Assembly (NCBI GenBank): GCA_013139395.1 | Contig: WTAX01000275.1 | Location: forward strand, 1 to 8,374 | Source of the DNA: Gammaproteobacteria bacterium | Lineage (GTDB): Bacteria; Pseudomonadota; Gammaproteobacteria; GRL18 | DNA: 8,374 nt | Direction of reading: 5' to 3' | Part shown: positions 5,481 to 8,374 of the stretch, in pieces | Position numbering within the stretch: the first letter of the stretch is position 1 | Layout: each line of letters opens with the position of its first letter | The notes under the pieces: model-generated | What the model saw: the letters and a program-made list of their open reading frames with translations, nothing else | What the model was told of the DNA's origin: nothing | The model's database searches: none | Made by a program: the position numbers and the translations under genes

Positions 5481-7532
5481 GCTTAACAGAAGATTACCGA
5501 CAGGATCAACTTCACACACCCAGTCTGGTTCAAGCCAGGTGGTTGATACACGTTCAACGATCAGTGCAGGCCCCTTAATTTTATGACCATAGGACAACTT
5601 TTCTCTTTGATAAATGGAGACTGCAGCATCAATACCATAAAGAGTTCTTTGGCTAGTGACTACTGCCTTATTAGTGGCCAAAGGCAATTTTGGTAAGGTT
5701 AATACGACTGGAGAAGCTGATACTTTTACTCTGAGATTAACTAATTCAATCGCTTGATTATGCTGGTGCCCATAGCGCTTTTGATGTAAATCATGGAATG
5801 CCTGCACGCTTTCATGCAACTCAGACCAGGGGACGCTCAGTGTATACGACTGACCTGAATAACGTAGATCGACTGAATAATAAATTTTAATCTCAGCTTT
5901 ATCAATGCCTTCTGAAGTTAATTCAGCCACCCCTCTGTCTGCTAATATTGTTAATTGTTCATTAAGCTGAGCTTCACCCGCCAATTCCAGCAACGTGTTA
6001 ATAGTGTGTGATAAGTCTCTGCTATGTGGTGCGACGACCATACCAAAAGCAGATAAAACGCCGGCATGTATGGGCACCATTGCCTGAGACATTTGTAAGT
6101 TTTCAGCCAGGGCACATACGTGTAAGCCGCCGGCACCACCAAAGGGAACCAGTACCAGAGTTTTAGGATCAATACCACGTTGTATGGACATGACTCGCAA
6201 TGCCCGGGTCATGTGCTCATTAGCAACCTGAATGATGCCTGATGCCGTTTCCTCGACAGCGTTATGCGCAGATGATAGTGATAATTGTGTTGCCAGCTTT
6301 GCAATAGCACATTGAGCTGCACCTTCATCCAGTTGCATAGCACCGCCTAAAAAAGCATCACCTGATAAACGCCCCAAAATGAGATTGGCATCAGTCACAG
6401 TGGCCTGCTGTCCTCCCTGACCATAACAGGCCGGCCCCGGACTCGCACCTGCTGATTGCGGGCCAACCTGTAATATACCGCCTTCATCAACCCATGCAAT
6501 AGAACCACCACCCGCACCAATGGTATGCATATCGACCATGGAAATAGCAACTGGATAATCACCAATATGACCTTCACTGGTGAGTTGCAGTTCACCTTCA
6601 ATCACAGCAACATCGGTTGACGTCCCTCCCATATCAAAGGTGAGTACACTCTCATTATGAAAAGGGTTATTATGAAAAGAGTGATTAGACTGACCAGCAG
6701 CAATGTATTTTGCTCCAGCAAGGCCGCCTGCCGGCCCGGACAACAACATTCGCACGGCATGATCAGCTGCTTTTTCTGCGGCAATAGTACCGCCAGAGCT
6801 TTGCATAACAGAGAGTTGAGCAGGTTGAACGCCTGTTGCCAGGCGCTTTAAATAACCTTGAACCAGAGGACCAACCCAGGCATTTAACCAGGTTGCAATA
6901 CCTCTTTCATATTCTTTATATTCGGGTAATACTTCTGAGGAGCGGGATATAAATAAGTCCGGAAAGGCTTGTTTCAGACTTTGTTCAATACGACATTCAT
7001 CCTCATCATTCAAAAAGGAAAATAATAAATTAATGGCAACCGACTGAGGCTGATGTTCACTGATAAAGTCATTTAGTTGTTGTAATTCATCATTGGCTAA
7101 TGACTGACGATTATTACCATCAGCATCCACTCGACTGGTCACTTCATAACATAATGAGGCCGGTACAGGCGGTGTTTCCGGTTCAGGTGTTAGATTATAC
7201 AGCTCTTTACGTGCCTGGCGGCCAATAGTCAGGATATCTGACAGACCTTTATTACTAATATAAGCCGTCTTAACACCTTTTTTTTCTAACACCGCATTGG
7301 TTGCCACGGTGGAACCATGTACTATGGATAAATTATCCAGTTGTGTTTCCAGACCAAGTTCTTTGATCCCCTGTAAAATAGCCTGTTCCGGTGCATGAGG
7401 CGTGGATAATACTTTATGAATGGTCAAATTCCCCTGTTCATAATAGACAAAATCCGTAAATGTACCCCCGGTATCAACACCAAGCACACGTAATTGTTCA
7501 GATGAATGATGAGCAGACTTTATCTTAGGCAC
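5466..7532 (-). CDS. Hydantoinase/5-oxoprolinase family protein, A-type subunit
   Basis: A 688-residue protein of typical length for the HyuA-type subunit. Members act in ATP-dependent opening of hydantoin or 5-oxoproline rings, or in related carboxylases; the substrate cannot be read here. The N-terminal actin-like phosphate loop GVDTGGTFTDF has Asp20 and Asp27. GSTVATNAVLEKKG follows. The second nucleotide-binding half carries LSGPAGGLAGAKYIA and DMGGTSTD (300-307). Further landmarks are TIGAGGGSIAWVDEGG, ASPGPACYGQGG, TDANLILGRL and FGGAGGLH (464-471). The start is GTG at 7532; GAG lies 8 bases upstream and the reading frame enters the conserved domain shortly after. No B-type subunit (HyuB) is seen in the window: downstream is the NIF3-like gene and upstream a divergent ABC gene. 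A 5-residue tandem repeat (HSFHN/NPFHN, 284-293) sits just before DMGGTSTD. GC is near that of the ABC gene, unlike the kinase block. Confidence in the family is high, in the substrate low. Confidence 0.95.
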   Translation of the reverse strand: MPKIKSAHHSSEQLRVLGVDTGGTFTDFVYYEQGNLTIHKVLSTPHAPEQAILQGIKELGLETQLDNLSIVHGSTVATNAVLEKKGVKTAYISNKGLSDILTIGRQARKELYNLTPEPETPPVPASLCYEVTSRVDADGNNRQSLANDELQQLNDFISEHQPQSVAINLLFSFLNDEDECRIEQSLKQAFPDLFISRSSEVLPEYKEYERGIATWLNAWVGPLVQGYLKRLATGVQPAQLSVMQSSGGTIAAEKAADHAVRMLLSGPAGGLAGAKYIAAGQSNHSFHNNPFHNESVLTFDMGGTSTDVAVIEGELQLTSEGHIGDYPVAISMVDMHTIGAGGGSIAWVDEGGILQVGPQSAGASPGPACYGQGGQQATVTDANLILGRLSGDAFLGGAMQLDEGAAQCAIAKLATQLSLSSAHNAVEETASGIIQVANEHMTRALRVMSIQRGIDPKTLVLVPFGGAGGLHVCALAENLQMSQAMVPIHAGVLSAFGMVVAPHSRDLSHTINTLLELAGEAQLNEQLTILADRGVAELTSEGIDKAEIKIYYSVDLRYSGQSYTLSVPWSELHESVQAFHDLHQKRYGHQHNQAIELVNLRVKVSASPVVLTLPKLPLATNKAVVTSQRTLYGIDAAVSIYQREKLSYGHKIKGPALIVERVSTTWLEPDWVCEVDPVGNLLLSKTSF
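6654..6683 (-). repeat. 15-bp in-frame tandem repeat within the hydantoinase gene
   Basis: On the plus strand, ATTATGAAAAGGGTT (6654-6668) is followed by ATTATGAAAAGAGTG (6669-6683), 13 of 15 identical. It encodes HSFHN-NPFHN at residues 284-293, in a loop between the GPAGG segment and the second phosphate loop, where short length changes may be tolerated. Confidence 0.8.
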
Positions 7533-7612
7533 GGTAAAAACTCGTTATTTATAAGCTGTCGCCGACAATTAAGACAGGATAAAGCTGACTATGATGTCAA
7601 TTTCACCTCTGC

Positions 7613-7640
7613 TTAATACGGCTTTAAAGAGGTGTATACT
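7613..7640 (+). promoter_or_regulatory. Candidate promoter for the ABC transporter gene
   Basis: TTAATA (7613-7618, four of six matches to TTGACA) and TATACT (7635-7640, five of six matches to TATAAT) are separated by 16 bases. They lie about 90 bases upstream of the ABC start. The -10 is good and the -35 moderate. TACAAT at 7656-7661 is an alternative -10 with a worse -35. Confidence 0.35.
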
Positions 7641-7678
7641 AACATACAAGCATGCTACAATTTAATGCTTAAAAAACA

Positions 7679-7698
7679 GTAACTACTCTGTTAGTTAC
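7679..7698. repeat. Perfect dyad GTAACTA / TAGTTAC
   Basis: GTAACTA (7679-7685) and TAGTTAC (7692-7698) flank a 6-base spacer, giving a 20-bp dyad just upstream of the ABC gene. Read on the minus strand the hairpin is followed by TG and six Ts, which is terminator-like, but no minus-strand gene is visible upstream of it. An operator for a dimeric regulator is an alternative. Confidence 0.45.
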
Positions 7699-7727
7699 AA
7701 AAAAACATATAAATGATAATTGAAAAC

Positions 7728-8374
7728 ATGGACAGTGAAGTTTTAATTGAAGTAAACCAGCTTTCACGCCACTATCGCAGCAGTAAGCACAACAGTAAGC
7801 GTGGTAACAAGCATAGCGGCTCTCGTGATGGTTATTCTATTGCCGTTGATAATATCAGCTTTACCCTGCAGCGTGGTGAGGTCCTTGGCTTTCTGGGACC
7901 TAATGGCGCAGGCAAGTCTACTACCATGCAGATGCTCACTGGTAATCTGGCGCCTACTCATGGCAGTATTAAGATTGCCGGTATGGATTTAATGGACAAT
8001 CCCATTGAAGCCAAAGCAAAGATCGGCTATCTGCCTGATACCCCGCCGCTTTACAAAGAGCTCAGCGTCGATGAATATCTTATCTATTGTGCTCAATTAA
8101 ATCGCATTAGCAAAGGTGCAATAAAATCAGCAGTTAATATGGCCAAAGAGCGTTGCGGCCTGACGGAGCATGGTAGACGAGTTATCAATAATCTCTCCAA
8201 AGGATATCAGCAGCGTGTGGGTATTGCTCAGGCAATTATTCATTCTCCGGATATTGTTATTTTAGATGAGCCCACTGTGGGTCTTGATCCCATTCAAATG
8301 ATTGAAATTCGTAAACTGATTAAAGAGCTGGGAGAGTCCCATAGCGTCATGATTTCAAGCCACATTTTGCCTGA
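7728..8374 (+). CDS. ABC transporter ATP-binding protein, GldA/ABC-2 type (5' part, truncated by window end)
   Basis: The first 215 residues of an ABC ATPase, expected to drive an ABC-2 type exporter whose permease would lie downstream outside the window. Walker A is GPNGAGKST (57-65, Lys63), the signature LSKGYQ (156-161), Walker B VILDEP (Asp180, Glu181), the D-loop GLDP (185-188) and the switch His212 (SSHIL). The segment IGYLPDTPPLYKELSVDEYL resembles the GldA-like group (from memory, IGYLPENPPLY). Asp104 occupies the position where many ABC ATPases have the Q-loop glutamine. Between the A-loop Tyr16 and IAVDNISF lies an unusual basic insertion made of four-residue units. The ATG at 7728 is chosen because it begins close to the conserved first strand; an in-frame ATG at 7713 would add MIIEN, and neither start has a clear ribosome site. 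Composition matches the hydantoinase side. Confidence 0.93.
   Translation, partial: MDSEVLIEVNQLSRHYRSSKHNSKRGNKHSGSRDGYSIAVDNISFTLQRGEVLGFLGPNGAGKSTTMQMLTGNLAPTHGSIKIAGMDLMDNPIEAKAKIGYLPDTPPLYKELSVDEYLIYCAQLNRISKGAIKSAVNMAKERCGLTEHGRRVINNLSKGYQQRVGIAQAIIHSPDIVILDEPTVGLDPIQMIEIRKLIKELGESHSVMISSHILP
7779..7826 (+). repeat. Degenerate 12-bp tandem repeat encoding SSKH/NSKR/GNKH/SGSR
   Basis: AGCAGTAAGCAC, AACAGTAAGCGT and GGTAACAAGCAT follow one another from 7779 to 7814, with a weaker fourth unit to 7826. CAGTAAGC recurs exactly at 7781-7788 and 7793-7800. The repeat encodes residues 18-33 of the ABC ATPase, lengthening the loop after the A-loop tyrosine with basic and polar residues. Confidence 0.7.

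Larger units (their letters stand above)
7533..7727. other. Divergent intergenic region between the hydantoinase and ABC genes
   Basis: There is no gene here. It must drive transcription both ways. For the plus strand a plausible promoter is listed separately. For the minus strand a perfect TTGACA lies at 7600-7595, but no good -10 element sits 16-18 bases beyond it (TATCCT at 7581-7576 is only 13 away), so I do not call it. A short palindrome GTCGCCGAC (7558-7566) and a larger dyad (7679-7698) are present. Confidence 0.6.

Noticed and set aside
5951..6851. Several 60-75 codon frames on both strands inside the hydantoinase gene
   Set aside because: They are out-of-frame shadows of a clearly conserved 688-residue coding sequence.
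7764..7992. Short frames on both strands over the ABC gene start
   Set aside because: They overlap the Walker A-containing coding frame and have no independent support.

Overview
The window most likely comes from a gammaproteobacterium. This rests on the style of the flanking genes: a NIF3/YqfO-type small protein, a hydantoinase/oxoprolinase A-type protein and a GldA-type ABC ATPase. Base composition differs sharply between regions. Hand-counted 60-base lines give about 25-30% GC in the central two-gene block (3361-3420 is 15/60) and about 50% in the flanks (6121-6180 is 31/60). The species cannot be named from the sequence alone.

Layout, left to right. (1) At 1-68 is the 3' end of an unidentified plus-strand gene, followed by a good rho-independent terminator at 91-122. 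(2) On the minus strand at about 188-492 lies a decayed remnant of a c-di-GMP phosphodiesterase (EAL) domain, broken by frameshifts and an internal deletion. (3) At about 493-689 is an AT-rich leader with a tandem 9-bp repeat, a dyad and a spaced direct repeat. (4) At 690-5094 is a two-gene operon with overlapping ends. It encodes a 1040-residue membrane histidine kinase with two consecutive periplasmic Cache-like sensor units, and a REC-PAS-GGDEF response regulator with an intact diguanylate cyclase active site and I-site. (5) The regulator's stop codon directly abuts the stop codon of a convergent minus-strand pair: a NIF3/YqfO-like protein (5095-5427) downstream of a 688-residue hydantoinase/oxoprolinase A-type protein (5466-7532). 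(6) A divergent intergenic region (7533-7727) leads into a plus-strand GldA-like ABC ATPase, which runs off the window at 8374.

The centre is a complete signalling pathway on paper. The dual-sensor kinase would detect two periplasmic cues, phosphorylate Asp58 of the regulator, and thereby control c-di-GMP synthesis by its GGDEF domain. The kinase and regulator domain styles (HQWRQPL H-box, Trp/Arg-rich Cache, REC-PAS-GGDEF) resemble those common in Campylobacterota. With the low GC and the adjacent broken EAL gene, this suggests a horizontally acquired block. That is inference and needs a phylogeny.

A second theme is a set of short imperfect tandem duplications (9, 12, 15 and 16 bp) in four separate loci. 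Two of them expand coding regions in frame, consistent with replication slippage. I did not find a convincing defence system, CRISPR array, RNA gene or complete mobile element. The strongest candidate for something unusual is the tandem-sensor kinase and its cyclase partner.
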